Source of the DNA: Sporosarcina sp. 6E9
GTDB lineage: Bacteria; Bacillota; Bacilli; Bacillales_A; Planococcaceae
DNA: 64,000 nucleotides
Assembly (NCBI RefSeq): GCF_017921835.1
Contig: NZ_JAGEMN010000001.1
Location: 1,109,874 to 1,173,873, forward strand
Direction: 5' to 3'
Below are positions 45,660 to 57,238 of this stretch, one piece after another. The notes under the pieces are model-generated. The model saw only the letters and a list, made by a program, of their open reading frames with translations, was not told the DNA's origin and did not search any database. The number at the start of each line of letters is the position of its first letter. Within the stretch, counting starts at the first letter, position 1. A program made the translations under genes and the position numbers.

Positions 45660-48119
45660 TCAATCAACACCTTCCAAATTATAAGGAGTAATTCCGTTCA
45701 TCCCAATCATCGGATCAATTGTAATGAATGTTTCCATCGTTAATTTATAAATGCCAGGTTCTTTATCCTCTGCACTATCTATCGTGTTTTCATTAGATGA
45801 CGGACTTGCTGTTTGGCTTTGGCTTTTGGAATTTGTATGCGTTTCAGTTTCGATTCCTTCGTTCAACTCATTTTCAGTGCCTAAACGTTCTTGTAATGTT
45901 GTTTGCCGCGATAATTCATCTGTTCGGGCGATTCCCGCTTTAAATTCTTCGGGTTCTCCGCATAATATTAGAAACTTTTGCGCGCGAGTGATGCCAGTAT
46001 AAAGAAGATTTCGTTTCAACATTTTTCTCTGACTTCTTACGACTGGCATAATTACAATTGGAAACTCGCTTCCTTGCGATTTATGAATGGAGCAGCAATA
46101 CGATAATGTAAGTTGATTTAAATCACTGCGCTCATAGGTGACTTCAATGCCGTCATAAGAAACAACGAGCAATTCTTTTTTATCTATTGTTTCATTCGCT
46201 TTTATTATTGCAATGACCTCACCCATATCGCCATTAAACACATTGCTTTCGGGTTGGTTGATGAGTTGAAGGACTTTGTCTCCAATTCGATACACGACAT
46301 CGCCAAACGTAACTTCTTTGCGTTTAGGACCGGGAGGATTGACCATTTGCTGAATCATTTTATTAATACCATCGATTCCTGCCGGGCCTCTATACATGGG
46401 GGCTAGAATTTGGATGTCTTTAATTTCATGTCCTTTTGAAATCGCGTTACGCACAATTTTCTCAACTGCTTCGAGTATCCGATTTCCGCTGGCTTTAATA
46501 AATGAACGATCAGAAGTCTTACCAATTATATTGTCATGCCACTCTGAACGTTTAATCATATGGGCCATTTCAATTATCGTAGAACCCGCACTTTGACGAT
46601 AAATTTCGGTTAGTTCGATAACAGGAATTGCACCTGAGTCGAGCATATCTTTTAATACTTGACCGGGGCCGACCGATGGCAACTGATCTTGGTCTCCGAC
46701 AAATAAAACTTGAACGTCATTTGGCAGTGCTTTCATCAATTGATGAGCAAGCCATGTATCAACCATTGACATTTCATCGATAATAACGAGACTGCCTTCA
46801 ATTTCTCGCTCTGTCTCTTCTTCTTTTTCTTGACCAGTAAAGCCCAATAGACGGTGAATTGTCATTGCAGGAAGTCCAGTAGATTCAGACATCCTTTTTG
46901 CCGCTCTGCCTGTAGGTGCCGCTAAAATTATTGGAAATGGTTCTTTTTTCTTGGCATATTCTTTTGGATCAAGGGATAGCCCGTGAAGCTCCGCATAGAC
47001 TTCAACAAATCCTCGTATAACCGTCGTTTTACCAGTGCCGGGTCCCCCTGTAAGAATCATTGCCGGGGAATGTAGCGCTGTTTCGATAGCAGAGACTTGC
47101 GTTTCTGCATAATTGACTTCTAGTCGCTCTTCTACTTCTCCGATTGCACTTCGAATTTCTGATACAGGAAATTGGTTATCCAATTCATTTTCTAACAGTA
47201 ATCGAAGCTTTGAGGCGAATCCGATTTCCGAATAATAAAGTGATGGAATATACAATCTTTGATTTTCCGCTATTAATTTACCTTCTTCTATTAATTCAAT
47301 AATCGATTGTGATATGCTGCTAAAAGGAATTTCAACAGGCTGAATCATTTCAAGCAAATGCTTAACCCCGGGCAGCAGAATCTTTCCTTCTATATAAACA
47401 TGCCCTGCTGATTGAACAGCTTCGTTCATCGAATGTAAGATTGCCGCTTTTATTCTAAATGTGTGATTGCCGGTAATGCCCAAGTTACGACCCAGTTCAT
47501 CTGCAGTCTGAAAGCCTACCCCTTCAATATCTTCAGTTAAACGGTATGGATTTTCCCTGAGCAGCTCTATCGCATCTTCTCGATACGTTTGATAAATTCG
47601 CATCGCGATTTTCGGACCGAATCCCCATTCATTCAGTTGAATAATCGTTCTTTCAAGCCCCATGTTTTGTTCAAGTACGGAGATTAACGTTTCTTTTCGT
47701 TCGTCAGAAAGTCTGGGAATTGTATCTAGAACCGTTGAATCGTCCAGTATTTTTTTAATGGCGTCTGTTCCGAGTACATCAACAATTGATTCTGCGGTTT
47801 TCATGCCTATCCCCGGAAATAAGTCACCCGACAAATAATGAATAAGCCCGGTTTCTGTACCCGGCATTTCTTTGGCAAAAGTATGCACATCAAATTGAGC
47901 GCCGTATGTCGGATGATTAACGAGTCTGCCTGTAAATTTATAATCGTCATCGGCGGAAAGTTGTGGAAAGTTCCCTTTAACGATAATTTCCTTTTCTTCA
48001 TAATCGCAATTTGTTTTACTGATTTTTAATCTTGCAATTGTAAATAGATTATCCGGATTATGGAATATCGTTACAAGCGGTCTCCCGAGTATAAAAAGCT
48101 CTTCGGTTAATCCTTCCAT
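45660..48119 (-). CDS. recD2: ATP-dependent DNA helicase RecD2
   Basis: 819 aa. N-terminal OB and HhH domains, ENPYRL near 190, Walker A GGPGTGKTTVI near 355, Walker B VIIDEMSMVD, motif with GDQDQLPSVGPG, and C-terminal IHKSQGSEF and YTGITRAQ. It is RecB-independent RecD2 (YrrC). The end of the chain has an extra hydrophilic tail. Upstream of the TPR gene in the other direction of reading, the usual order with mnmA. Confidence 0.96.
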   Translation of the reverse strand: MEGLTEELFILGRPLVTIFHNPDNLFTIARLKISKTNCDYEEKEIIVKGNFPQLSADDDYKFTGRLVNHPTYGAQFDVHTFAKEMPGTETGLIHYLSGDLFPGIGMKTAESIVDVLGTDAIKKILDDSTVLDTIPRLSDERKETLISVLEQNMGLERTIIQLNEWGFGPKIAMRIYQTYREDAIELLRENPYRLTEDIEGVGFQTADELGRNLGITGNHTFRIKAAILHSMNEAVQSAGHVYIEGKILLPGVKHLLEMIQPVEIPFSSISQSIIELIEEGKLIAENQRLYIPSLYYSEIGFASKLRLLLENELDNQFPVSEIRSAIGEVEERLEVNYAETQVSAIETALHSPAMILTGGPGTGKTTVIRGFVEVYAELHGLSLDPKEYAKKKEPFPIILAAPTGRAAKRMSESTGLPAMTIHRLLGFTGQEKEEETEREIEGSLVIIDEMSMVDTWLAHQLMKALPNDVQVLFVGDQDQLPSVGPGQVLKDMLDSGAIPVIELTEIYRQSAGSTIIEMAHMIKRSEWHDNIIGKTSDRSFIKASGNRILEAVEKIVRNAISKGHEIKDIQILAPMYRGPAGIDGINKMIQQMVNPPGPKRKEVTFGDVVYRIGDKVLQLINQPESNVFNGDMGEVIAIIKANETIDKKELLVVSYDGIEVTYERSDLNQLTLSYCCSIHKSQGSEFPIVIMPVVRSQRKMLKRNLLYTGITRAQKFLILCGEPEEFKAGIARTDELSRQTTLQERLGTENELNEGIETETHTNSKSQSQTASPSSNENTIDSAEDKEPGIYKLTMETFITIDPMIGMNGITPYNLEGVD

Positions 48120-48134
48120 CGCCTTTTCGCCTCC

Positions 48135-48794
48135 TTACCGTTCGTCAAGTTGAATCATATCGTAAATATAACGTGCTTGTTCATAATCGGGATTAATCGT
48201 AAATGCCTGTTTCAGATGGTTTAATGCATCTTCTTTTCGCTCGGTTGATACTGCGTATAAAAATCCTAAATTATAGTGTGCATCCGCATTTTCCTCTTCA
48301 TTTTCAAGGACAAATTTGAACTCTTCGGCGGCTTGCGTAAATAACTCCATATTTGCTAGAAGTATTCCGTAAGACAATCTTGCCTCCAAATCATTTGGGG
48401 CTAATTCGGTAGCTCGTTGTAAATAAGGCAACGCAAGTTTAGTTTGATCTGACCGTTCTAAACTTTTCCCAAGCATATAGTAAGCGTCTGCTTCATTAAC
48501 GCCTTTTTGTATTGCCTTCTCATACAATTTAGATGCTTCTTCATATCTTTCGTTATTAAAATAAAGATTTGCGAGGCCATAATAGGCAGTTCCAGCATCT
48601 TCATCAAGCGTTATTGCTTGTTGAAAAAAAGGTTCCGCCTTTTCTGGATCACCCAGTGAAGCGAACACATTTCCCATATTAATATAGCCGACAGCATTTT
48701 TCGGTTCTTCTTCTATCGCTTTCACAAATGACTCTACCGCTTTTTCATACTTACCTTCTTGGAGCGCGGCAATTCCTGTTTCATTGTAATTCAT
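48135..48794 (-). CDS. yrrB: Tetratricopeptide repeat protein (YrrB-like)
   Basis: 219 aa from the ATG at 48794 (GGTGG upstream). At least six TPR units (YINMGNVFASLGDPEKAEPF, YYGLANLYFNNERYEEASKL and others). Conserved between mnmA and recD2. Probably a protein scaffold. Confidence 0.9.
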   Translation of the reverse strand: MNYNETGIAALQEGKYEKAVESFVKAIEEEPKNAVGYINMGNVFASLGDPEKAEPFFQQAITLDEDAGTAYYGLANLYFNNERYEEASKLYEKAIQKGVNEADAYYMLGKSLERSDQTKLALPYLQRATELAPNDLEARLSYGILLANMELFTQAAEEFKFVLENEEENADAHYNLGFLYAVSTERKEDALNHLKQAFTINPDYEQARYIYDMIQLDER

Positions 48795-48807
48795 AATCGA
48801 TTCCACC

Positions 48808-49944
<1,137 letters not shown>

Positions 49945-49951
49945 TTAATTT

Positions 49952-51094
49952 TCATTTTACTAATCTCTTTACGATATCAGCTGTTTTTAATGCGGCTGTT
50001 TTTATATGATTTTCATCCAGGCCGAGTCCAAAACTAAATCTGACAGAATTTCGAAGTTCAGGCGAACCTTCGCCATACATTGCCGTTAAAACGTGCGATG
50101 GATCAAGTGAGCCCGCTGTGCAAGCTGAACCACTCGAGACACAAATCCCCGCCATATCTAGATTAACAAGCAGTGATTCTATATCAGTTCCAGGGAAACT
50201 AACGTTTACGATATGTGGCAACTTTTCTGTACCTATCGCGTTAACAGAAAAGTTTACGTCTTCCTCTTGGAATATAGCAGTTAATATTTTTTCAAAATCA
50301 AGATATTTCTTCGTGTTTTCTTCAATTGAGTCAAGCGCAATTTTTACTGCATCTGAAAATGCGACAATTGCTGGAACATTTTCGGTGCCGGCACGTCGTT
50401 TACGTTCTTGCTCTCCGCCATACAAATGTGGTTTCGTAGTCAACCCGGTCCGTTCATATAGGAAGCCGACGCCTTTTGGACCATTTAATTTATGGGCGGA
50501 GACAGATAGTAGATCGACCTGAATCTCTTTAACGTCAATTGGCAGAATACCGTAGGCTTGTACAGCGTCCGTGTGAAAAATAGCTTGGTGTTCTTTTAGA
50601 AGTTCACCAATTTCACTTATGGGTTGTAATGTCCCCACTTCGTTATTGCCTAACATGATTGTCACCAGAATTGTCTCTTCAGTGAGTACTTCTCTAACTT
50701 GCTCAACATCAATTCTTCCATTGTTATCTACTTCTAAATAAGTAACCTCATATCCATCTAATTCAAGTTGTTTACAAGTATTTAAAACAGCGTGATGTTC
50801 GATAGTAGTCGTGATAATATGGTTTCCTTTGTGCTTCATCGCGTTAACTGTACCGAAAATAGCGATATTATCTGCCTCTGTCCCGCCAGAAGTGAAAATG
50901 ATTTCAGCTGGTTTCGCGTTAATGGATTGAGCCATTACTTTCCTTGCTTCATCCAACCATTTACGGGCTTCCCTGCCGTAACTGTGAATGCTTGAAGGAT
51001 TTCCAAATAATGAGCCTAGCATTTCGGCATACTTTGTAGCAACATTTGGGTGAACCGGCGTAGTCGCCGCATGGTCAAGATATATAGTCTTCAT
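49952..51094 (-). CDS. yrvO: Cysteine desulfurase (NifS/IscS type, YrvO)
   Basis: 380 aa. PLP lysine in SVSAHKLNGPKGVGF, active-site Cys in SSGSACTAGSLDPSHV. It supplies sulfur to MnmA directly downstream, as in B. subtilis YrvO. Confidence 0.95.
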   Translation of the reverse strand: MKTIYLDHAATTPVHPNVATKYAEMLGSLFGNPSSIHSYGREARKWLDEARKVMAQSINAKPAEIIFTSGGTEADNIAIFGTVNAMKHKGNHIITTTIEHHAVLNTCKQLELDGYEVTYLEVDNNGRIDVEQVREVLTEETILVTIMLGNNEVGTLQPISEIGELLKEHQAIFHTDAVQAYGILPIDVKEIQVDLLSVSAHKLNGPKGVGFLYERTGLTTKPHLYGGEQERKRRAGTENVPAIVAFSDAVKIALDSIEENTKKYLDFEKILTAIFQEEDVNFSVNAIGTEKLPHIVNVSFPGTDIESLLVNLDMAGICVSSGSACTAGSLDPSHVLTAMYGEGSPELRNSVRFSFGLGLDENHIKTAALKTADIVKRLVK

Positions 51095-51106
51095 TGAAAA
51101 TCTCCT

Positions 51107-51526
51107 TTAAATATAAAACATATAACTATCAGTTTTCGATTCATCATTTGATTTGATGAGATCGGCGATTGTTGTTGTATCTAAAACGTCTCGAACTGCT
51201 TCTGCAATTCGCTTCCATAATTCCTGTTGGGGGATATCCGCATCGCCAAGTCCTTCAATCGGTTGAATTGGTCCCTCTAAAACACGAATGACATCCCCCG
51301 ATGTGATTTCTGTCGGAGGTTTGGCCAACATATAGCCTCCATAAGCCCCGCGCACACTTTTCACAATTCCATTATTGCGCAGTTGCGGTATTAATTGTTC
51401 CAAATAGGCTTCCGATAATGATTGTTCTTCAGCGATTTGACGAAGTGGAATAGGACCATCTCCGTATTTTGAACCGAGCACAACAACGATTGTTAACCCG
51501 TATCGTCCTCTTGTCGAAATTTTCAT
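51107..51526 (-). CDS. cymR: Rrf2-family cysteine-metabolism repressor CymR
   Basis: 139 aa. Winged helix MKISTRGRYGLTIVVVLG and LSEAYLEQLIPQLRNNGIVKSVRGAYGGY. No iron-sulfur Cys triad is present, as in CymR. Controls sulfur-assimilation genes with CysK. It is 12 nt upstream of the cysteine desulfurase gene. Confidence 0.93.
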   Translation of the reverse strand: MKISTRGRYGLTIVVVLGSKYGDGPIPLRQIAEEQSLSEAYLEQLIPQLRNNGIVKSVRGAYGGYMLAKPPTEITSGDVIRVLEGPIQPIEGLGDADIPQQELWKRIAEAVRDVLDTTTIADLIKSNDESKTDSYMFYI

Positions 51527-51653
51527 GTAATAACCCCGTCCTTTGCGTGTTGCTTCAAAATATTATAACATAACTGCTCCAACGCTTCCCTAAAATGATT
51601 TCAATCGGTTTGATGTGTATAATAGAAGAACAGCTGTACTAGGAGTGATACTT

Positions 51654-52946
51654 TTGCAAAACGAACCATTAGCTTATCGAATGAGGCCGCAGACGATTGA
51701 TGAAATCGCTGGCCAAGAAGAAATTATCGGGAAACAAACCGCACTTTATAAGTTGATAAAAAAAGGGCATGTCCCGTCAATGTTGTTATACGGTGAACCT
51801 GGAATCGGTAAAACATCGCTCGCCCATGCAATTGCAGGAACCAGCAACTTACCCTTTATCGCATTGAATGCGACGGTTTCGGGAAAAAAAGATGTTGAAG
51901 ATGTTGTTGCCGAAGCACGTATGTCTGGAAAAGTTCTATTGTTTTTAGATGAGATTCATAGATTCAATAAATTGCAGCAAGATACCTTACTTCCGCATGT
52001 AGAAGGCGGTTCAATAGTTTTAATCGGTGCAACGACAGAAAATCCATTCCACGACGTGAATCCTGCGATACGGTCGCGCTGCGGGGAAATCCGGCAACTA
52101 ACTCGATTGGAACCTGATGATTTATTAGGTGTGCTTCGGCGAGCATTGGCGGACAAAGATAGAGGACTTGGTAATAAAAAGATTATTATAACTGATGAAC
52201 AACTTCAAATGATTGCAGAAGGCGTGAACGGAGACGCTCGAAAAGCGCTAAATGTCCTGGAGTCCACCGTTATCGCAAGTGATGAGGTTAATAATGAAAC
52301 GATTGTAGAAGACTGGTTAATAAAAAATCTGTTAGGCCGGATCGGCTTATTTGGCGATAATAAAGGTTCCCATTTTTATAACTTATTATCTGCTTTGCAA
52401 AAATCTGTTCGTGGTAGTGACGTCAATGCGGCAATGTATTACTTGGCGCATTTATTGGAAACGGGCGATATCATCGCTGTTTCTAGACGACTCCTTGTCA
52501 TGGCATATGAAGATGTCGGACTTGCTTCACCGGAAGTCGGACCTCGTGTTCTTGCAGCGACAGATGCGGCAGTTCGACTTGGAATGCCAGAAGCACGGAT
52601 TCCGCTGGCGAATGCAGTGGTTGACATGTGTTTAGCTTCCAAATCAAATTCTGCTTATAAAGCATTCGACGCTGCTGTTAATGCGATAAATACCGGGAAT
52701 ACGGGAGACATCCCACACCATTTGCGTGATACGCATTATGCGGGTGCCGCTGAACTTGGTCATGTAGGCTACCAATATCCACATGACTCCCCTATCGGCT
52801 CCTTTGGCGGCTGGGTTAATCAACAATATCTGCCCGACAAAGTTGAGGGCACGGAGTTTTATAGGCCTGTTCTCGCAGGTGAAGAAGTTAAGTTAGCGGC
52901 AATCTATGACCGTTTGAATGATTTTAAGAAAAAGAAAAAAAAGTAA
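51654..52946 (+). CDS. rarA: Replication-associated recombination protein RarA (MgsA)
   Basis: 430 aa from TTG at 51654 (AGGAG at 8 nt). AAA+ motifs GEPGIGKTSLAHA and LLFLDEIHRFNK, then the MgsA tetramerisation domain with ARLPLANAV-like sequence, GHVGYQYPHD. It acts at stalled forks. Divergent from cymR. Ends in a Lys run. Confidence 0.95.
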   Translation: MQNEPLAYRMRPQTIDEIAGQEEIIGKQTALYKLIKKGHVPSMLLYGEPGIGKTSLAHAIAGTSNLPFIALNATVSGKKDVEDVVAEARMSGKVLLFLDEIHRFNKLQQDTLLPHVEGGSIVLIGATTENPFHDVNPAIRSRCGEIRQLTRLEPDDLLGVLRRALADKDRGLGNKKIIITDEQLQMIAEGVNGDARKALNVLESTVIASDEVNNETIVEDWLIKNLLGRIGLFGDNKGSHFYNLLSALQKSVRGSDVNAAMYYLAHLLETGDIIAVSRRLLVMAYEDVGLASPEVGPRVLAATDAAVRLGMPEARIPLANAVVDMCLASKSNSAYKAFDAAVNAINTGNTGDIPHHLRDTHYAGAAELGHVGYQYPHDSPIGSFGGWVNQQYLPDKVEGTEFYRPVLAGEEVKLAAIYDRLNDFKKKKKK

Positions 52947-53030
52947 ACCAAAGGATGTTTACATAATACATTTATGTGAAACTCATTTTGGATGAAATCA
53001 TAATAATAGAGTGATTTTGGAGATGATTAT

Positions 53031-53567
53031 GTGACTTCGAGTGAAAAAATTTTGGGTAGCGACCGCCGCAATTTACTTGTGAAATTATTAAAGGAAGCGA
53101 GCACCCCCATACCTGGCAGAGAACTTGGTGAAATAACCAACGTTAGCCGACAAGTAATTTCTAGTGATATCACATTGTTAAAAGCAAAAGGCCAACCGAT
53201 AATCGCGACGAGTCGCGGCTATGTCTATATGCATCCAATGATTGAACAAAATATGATTGAAAAGGTGATCGTTTGCAACCATACGTCGCAGCAAACGGAA
53301 GAAGAATTAAATATATTGGTTGATCACGGAATCACCGTCAAGGACGTAAAAGTTGAACATCCCATTTATGGAGACTTAACAGCATCTGTTATGGTTTCCA
53401 ATCGAAACGAAGTGAAGAACTTCATCGATAATATTAAACAAACAAATGCATCATTATTATTGGAATTGACTGAAGGCATACACCTTCATACGATTGTTGC
53501 CAAAAATGAACAAGAAATTATAAACGCTGAAGATGCATTAAGAAAAGCGGATATGCTCGTCGAATGA
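53031..53567 (+). CDS. niaR: NiaR-type transcriptional repressor (3H domain)
   Basis: 178 aa. N-terminal HTH_11 (GRELGEITNVSRQVISSDI) and C-terminal 3H domain with conserved His residues in VEHPIYGDL and EGIHLHTIVA. The family (YrxA) represses NAD-synthesis and niacin-uptake genes with nicotinate as co-repressor. GTG start; monocistronic. Confidence 0.92.
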   Translation: MTSSEKILGSDRRNLLVKLLKEASTPIPGRELGEITNVSRQVISSDITLLKAKGQPIIATSRGYVYMHPMIEQNMIEKVIVCNHTSQQTEEELNILVDHGITVKDVKVEHPIYGDLTASVMVSNRNEVKNFIDNIKQTNASLLLELTEGIHLHTIVAKNEQEIINAEDALRKADMLVE

Positions 53568-53591
53568 CGGCAATCCGCTTCCTTCGTTTCA

Positions 53592-53828
53592 CTACCAAAA
53601 TACGATTAAATCACTTAATATATCAAGCATCGTTGTTTCTTTTTTATCTTTATCTTTCGAAGATTGACCTTTAGATTTATTCGTATGTTCTTTCTTCAGT
53701 TCCCGCACAATCATTTCGAGTTCCCCGCGGTCTAGCCAGATGCCTTTGCAAGCTGGACAAACATCTATTAATACAGACCCTTTTTTTATTTCTTGTAATT
53801 TCATATCAACGCAAGTCGGACATAACAT
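53592..53828 (-). CDS. TFIIB-type zinc-ribbon protein
   Basis: 78 aa from the ATG at 53828 (GGGGAG upstream). MLCPTCVDMKLQEIKKGSVL then CPACKGIWLDRGELE, the zf-TFIIB pattern of four Cys. The basic tail is unassigned. Confidence 0.85.
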   Translation of the reverse strand: MLCPTCVDMKLQEIKKGSVLIDVCPACKGIWLDRGELEMIVRELKKEHTNKSKGQSSKDKDKKETTMLDILSDLIVFW

Positions 53829-53850
53829 GTGCAACACTCCCCTGTTTTAT

Positions 53851-54408
53851 CTACCAACTATTATTACGATTTTTATAATAAATGAGTTGATCAATCCATT
53901 TTCCACCTTCATAGAAAAAATCCTTCCTCACACATTCAAATTGAAACCCTGCAGATTCGGCAAGTTTTTGAGACGGCTCATTATCAACGTTAATTTGCAG
54001 TTCAATGCGGTGAAAGTTCAGTTCAGAAAAAAATAACTCTGTTGCCGCTTGAACACTTTCCTTCCCGTAACCTTGCCGGAAAAATTGATTGTGAATGGAA
54101 TACCCCATCATGGCCCAATCATAATCCTGTCTTAGAATTTTAACCACTTCAATATTGCCTATATTCGCACCGTCTTCTTTTCTGAAAACTCCTAAAATAT
54201 ACACGTCATCTTGATCCGCGGTTTCCTGAAACCCTTTAATCCAGTCCACAAACCATTTTTTTGTATACGGCGTTGAATCTTCATAACCATCATCGTATTT
54301 ATAAGTTGAGGGCAATCTATTATCAAACCCGATAGACCATTGTTCATAATCGCTACTTTGAAACGGTCTGAGTATTAGCCTCTCTGTTTCTATCATTAAT
54401 CTTGTCAT
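53851..54408 (-). CDS. GNAT-family N-acetyltransferase
   Basis: 185 aa. RLILRPFQSSDYEQW at the start, acetyl-CoA binding region FFRQGYGKESVQAA, then NFHRIELQINVDN. Resembles RimJ/RimL-type enzymes. The ATG at 54408 has AGGAGG. Substrate unknown. Confidence 0.9.
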   Translation of the reverse strand: MTRLMIETERLILRPFQSSDYEQWSIGFDNRLPSTYKYDDGYEDSTPYTKKWFVDWIKGFQETADQDDVYILGVFRKEDGANIGNIEVVKILRQDYDWAMMGYSIHNQFFRQGYGKESVQAATELFFSELNFHRIELQINVDNEPSQKLAESAGFQFECVRKDFFYEGGKWIDQLIYYKNRNNSW

Positions 54409-54592
54409 TCAATTACCTCCTGCATTTACATAACCTTATTATAACTAAGATTTGCAGTATTTGGTGTGAATTCCGGAATTCAAAATCAGAGAGGAATGTC
54501 TTTTCCCTTCAACTCAAATTGTTCGAACAATATAAATATGCTACGCTAATCCCAAGCATCACGAATATTCTGTATGGGGGAATTAAATAACA

Positions 54593-55966
54593 TTGAGAAA
54601 CCTAACAATTAAAGAAATGAAAGCTGGATTTAGTAATAAAGACTTTTCACCCGTGGAAGTCACCCATGATTATTTGGAACGAATTGAAGAATTTAACGAA
54701 TTAAATGCTTACATCACTGTAAATAAGGAAATTGCATTAACACAGGCAGCCATTGCAGAACAAAGATACTTAGCTGGTGAGCCAACGGGAATTTTAGAAG
54801 GCGTTCCAATCTCCTATAAGGATAATCTGTACACAAAAGGAATTCGCACAACAAGTGGCTCCAAAATCGAAGAAGATTTCATACCAGATGTCGATGCTGG
54901 TATCGTCTCGAAACTCCAACGTGAAGGCGGAGTTAATCTGGGGAAAGTGAATATGCATGAGTACGCTTTTGGAATTACTTCCGAAAACCCTTTTTATAAA
55001 TCTGTTAAAAATCCATGGAATACTGCGTACACACCAGGCGGATCTAGCGGTGGTTCGGGTGCGGCTGTAGCAGCTTCATTATGCGCTGCGTCAATCGGCA
55101 CAGACACCGCAGGCTCCATTCGGATTCCGGCCGCGTCTACAGGTATCGTCGGGCTGAAACCCACTCATGGTTTAATCGTTGATACAAATGTTAGACATAT
55201 ATCTTGGTCGCTTGATCATATTGGTCCGCTAACAAAGAATATGAGCGATTTAGGAATCATGATGGATGCGATGACAGGTGATGATTATTCTAGTTCATTG
55301 TCAGAAGACATTCGCGGTCTGCGAATCGGCGTACCGAAAAACTACTTCAATGATTTGATAGAAAGTAACACCGCTACGTTATATACAGAAGCACTTACAA
55401 ACCTTGAGACATTAGGCGCCATTTTAATCGAAGTTGACATTCCTTTTTCACAAGCCGATTTGGCCTATTCACTAAGTATCGGAATTGCAGAAGCTGGCTA
55501 TGTCCATGAGAAATTTTTAGCAGAATCGATTGATTTGTATGGTAAAGATGTCAAAGCCTCTCTCGAATTCAGTCACTCGATACCGGCGTTAGATTATATC
55601 AAAGCCTTAAAAAGAAAAAAAGAAGTGTTTTCAAGTTTCGAAGATATATATACGAAAGTGGATCTATTGGCAACTCCAACAATGCCCGATACTACAAAGA
55701 AAATTGGAGAAACGAAATTTGAAATTAACGGCGTGATGGATAGTACATTTAATGCGATGATACGACTTCCCGCTGTATTCAACTTTACCGGACAACCTGC
55801 GCTGTCACTTCCTTGTGGGATTGCACCTAATGGACTGCCAGTCGGTCTGCAATTAGCTAGTTCAGCATTTAACGAGAGAACAATACTACGTGCCGGATAC
55901 GCATATGAACAGGCATTTTTAGAATCATTTTATAAGGAACGAGAAAAACGCGTACTTAAATCGTAA
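54593..55966 (+). CDS. Amidase-signature-family hydrolase (GatA-like)
   Basis: 457 aa. The Ser-cisSer-Lys triad lies in SYKDN (Lys near 77) and GGSSGGSGAAVAA, with GTDTAGSIRIPAA containing the nucleophilic Ser. It resembles GatA but is not next to gatB or gatC, so it is more likely a free amidase. The start is TTG after GGGGG at 12 nt, a weak spacing. Confidence 0.85.
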   Translation: MRNLTIKEMKAGFSNKDFSPVEVTHDYLERIEEFNELNAYITVNKEIALTQAAIAEQRYLAGEPTGILEGVPISYKDNLYTKGIRTTSGSKIEEDFIPDVDAGIVSKLQREGGVNLGKVNMHEYAFGITSENPFYKSVKNPWNTAYTPGGSSGGSGAAVAASLCAASIGTDTAGSIRIPAASTGIVGLKPTHGLIVDTNVRHISWSLDHIGPLTKNMSDLGIMMDAMTGDDYSSSLSEDIRGLRIGVPKNYFNDLIESNTATLYTEALTNLETLGAILIEVDIPFSQADLAYSLSIGIAEAGYVHEKFLAESIDLYGKDVKASLEFSHSIPALDYIKALKRKKEVFSSFEDIYTKVDLLATPTMPDTTKKIGETKFEINGVMDSTFNAMIRLPAVFNFTGQPALSLPCGIAPNGLPVGLQLASSAFNERTILRAGYAYEQAFLESFYKEREKRVLKS

Positions 55967-55990
55967 AAATTACTGAAAAAATTTACGCAA

Positions 55991-56033
55991 TAGACCGCTA
56001 CCTCGCATATGAAGTAGCGGTCTAAATTTTTTT
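55991..56033 (+). terminator. Terminator after the amidase gene
   Basis: TAGACCGCTAC (55991-56001) pairs with GTAGCGGTCTA (56014-56024), followed by AATTTTTTT. Confidence 0.92.
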
Positions 56034-56083
56034 GCCATAGATCACGATTATTACAACAACAAATCGCCAACTAAAATAAAGGA

Positions 56084-56302
56084 TTATTTTTTCTTACCAA
56101 TACGTGAATGTCTTTTGTCAGCCGCACTTAATACAAACAACATAGCAATACCAAAAACAATGCCTTCTATAAAAAGCGTAGTCCAAATGTCGATAGGAAA
56201 AAAAAGTGAATACAAGAATAACAATAAACCAATTCCTAGTATTAAGGTTAAGCCTATACCAAATGCCACCTTTTCAGGCAATGCTTTTAATTTAGCTATC
56301 AT
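56084..56302 (-). CDS. Small two-span membrane protein
   Basis: 72 aa from the ATG at 56302, after GGAGGTGG. Two helices (about 12-32 and 38-58) and a basic tail. No family recognised. Confidence 0.7.
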   Translation of the reverse strand: MIAKLKALPEKVAFGIGLTLILGIGLLLFLYSLFFPIDIWTTLFIEGIVFGIAMLFVLSAADKRHSRIGKKK

Positions 56303-56437
56303 TTTTCCACCTCCAAGTTTGTTTAAATTATTATTGGTCAGCAACACTATATTAATCAATCATAGCTCATAGTTAATAATAATGTAGGAAGTCTTCGTTC
56401 GAAATGAAACTAACCTGTTTCATTAGTTAGTTAGTTA

Positions 56438-57094
56438 TTAAGTCCAAACAGAGTCTTTCCCCATGCCTATTTCTCGATCAAGTTGTTCCAAAAACGCCAC
56501 CATAAATTCATGGCGTTCTTTAGCTAATCGTTTACCTTCAGCCGTCACCATTAATTCTTTCAGTAACAATAATTTTTCATGAAAATGCGTTACCGTAGCA
56601 GTCCTCTTTTTACGATAGTCTTCTTCCGACATTTTCGCACGTGCCTCTTCATTTGCATCGTATAATTTTCTTCCTCTGGCCCCTCCAAATGTGAAAGCCC
56701 TAGCAATTCCAATTGCACCGATTGCATCTAGACGATCTGCATCGCGAATAATTGCCCCTTCAATTGACGTAATCGCTTTTTCATTTCCCCCACTAAAAGA
56801 TACGCTGTCAATACAAGCAATTACCCTATCAATCAATATTTCATCGGCTTCGTGCATTTCAAGGATTTCTCTTACCGATAAAGTATCTTCTAACTTATAT
56901 TTCGCATCTTCAATATCATGAAGCAAGACGCTTAATTTAATAATAAATTCATTTGCTAATGGTTCTCTCACTGATATATCAATCGCATTTTTCATGACCC
57001 GATTGATATGATCCAAGTCATGACTCGCATCAAATTTCCGATAGATTTCTTCAGCCGTTGCCCGGCATTTTCGATATAATTGTTCCAGTTCCAT
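56438..57094 (-). CDS. HD-domain phosphohydrolase
   Basis: 218 aa. HD signature SHDLDHINRVMKNA, VLLHDIEDAK (HD), IRDADRLDAIGAIG (Asp). Similar to YedJ-type proteins. Substrate unknown. Confidence 0.88.
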   Translation of the reverse strand: MELEQLYRKCRATAEEIYRKFDASHDLDHINRVMKNAIDISVREPLANEFIIKLSVLLHDIEDAKYKLEDTLSVREILEMHEADEILIDRVIACIDSVSFSGGNEKAITSIEGAIIRDADRLDAIGAIGIARAFTFGGARGRKLYDANEEARAKMSEEDYRKKRTATVTHFHEKLLLLKELMVTAEGKRLAKERHEFMVAFLEQLDREIGMGKDSVWT

Positions 57095-57154
57095 CACCTT
57101 TTCTAAATTATTTTTATAACTACCCTTTACATTTCAGATAATTCCGGCACATCA

Positions 57155-57183
57155 TTGACGTCCTTTGTCGATTCGTGTATAGT
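57155..57183 (+). promoter_or_regulatory. Promoter of the cold-shock gene
   Basis: -35 TTGACG (57155-57160), 17-bp spacer, -10 TATAGT (57178-57183). Confidence 0.7.
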
Positions 57184-57238
57184 AATATCATCCATGTTGC
57201 ATAATGGAAGGACATTGAAGGACTGAGGAGGGGCGTAT

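Noticed and set aside
54593..55966. GatA subunit of the tRNA amidotransferase
   Set aside because: No gatB or gatC adjacent and the start is weak; the amidase signature alone does not show a GatA role.
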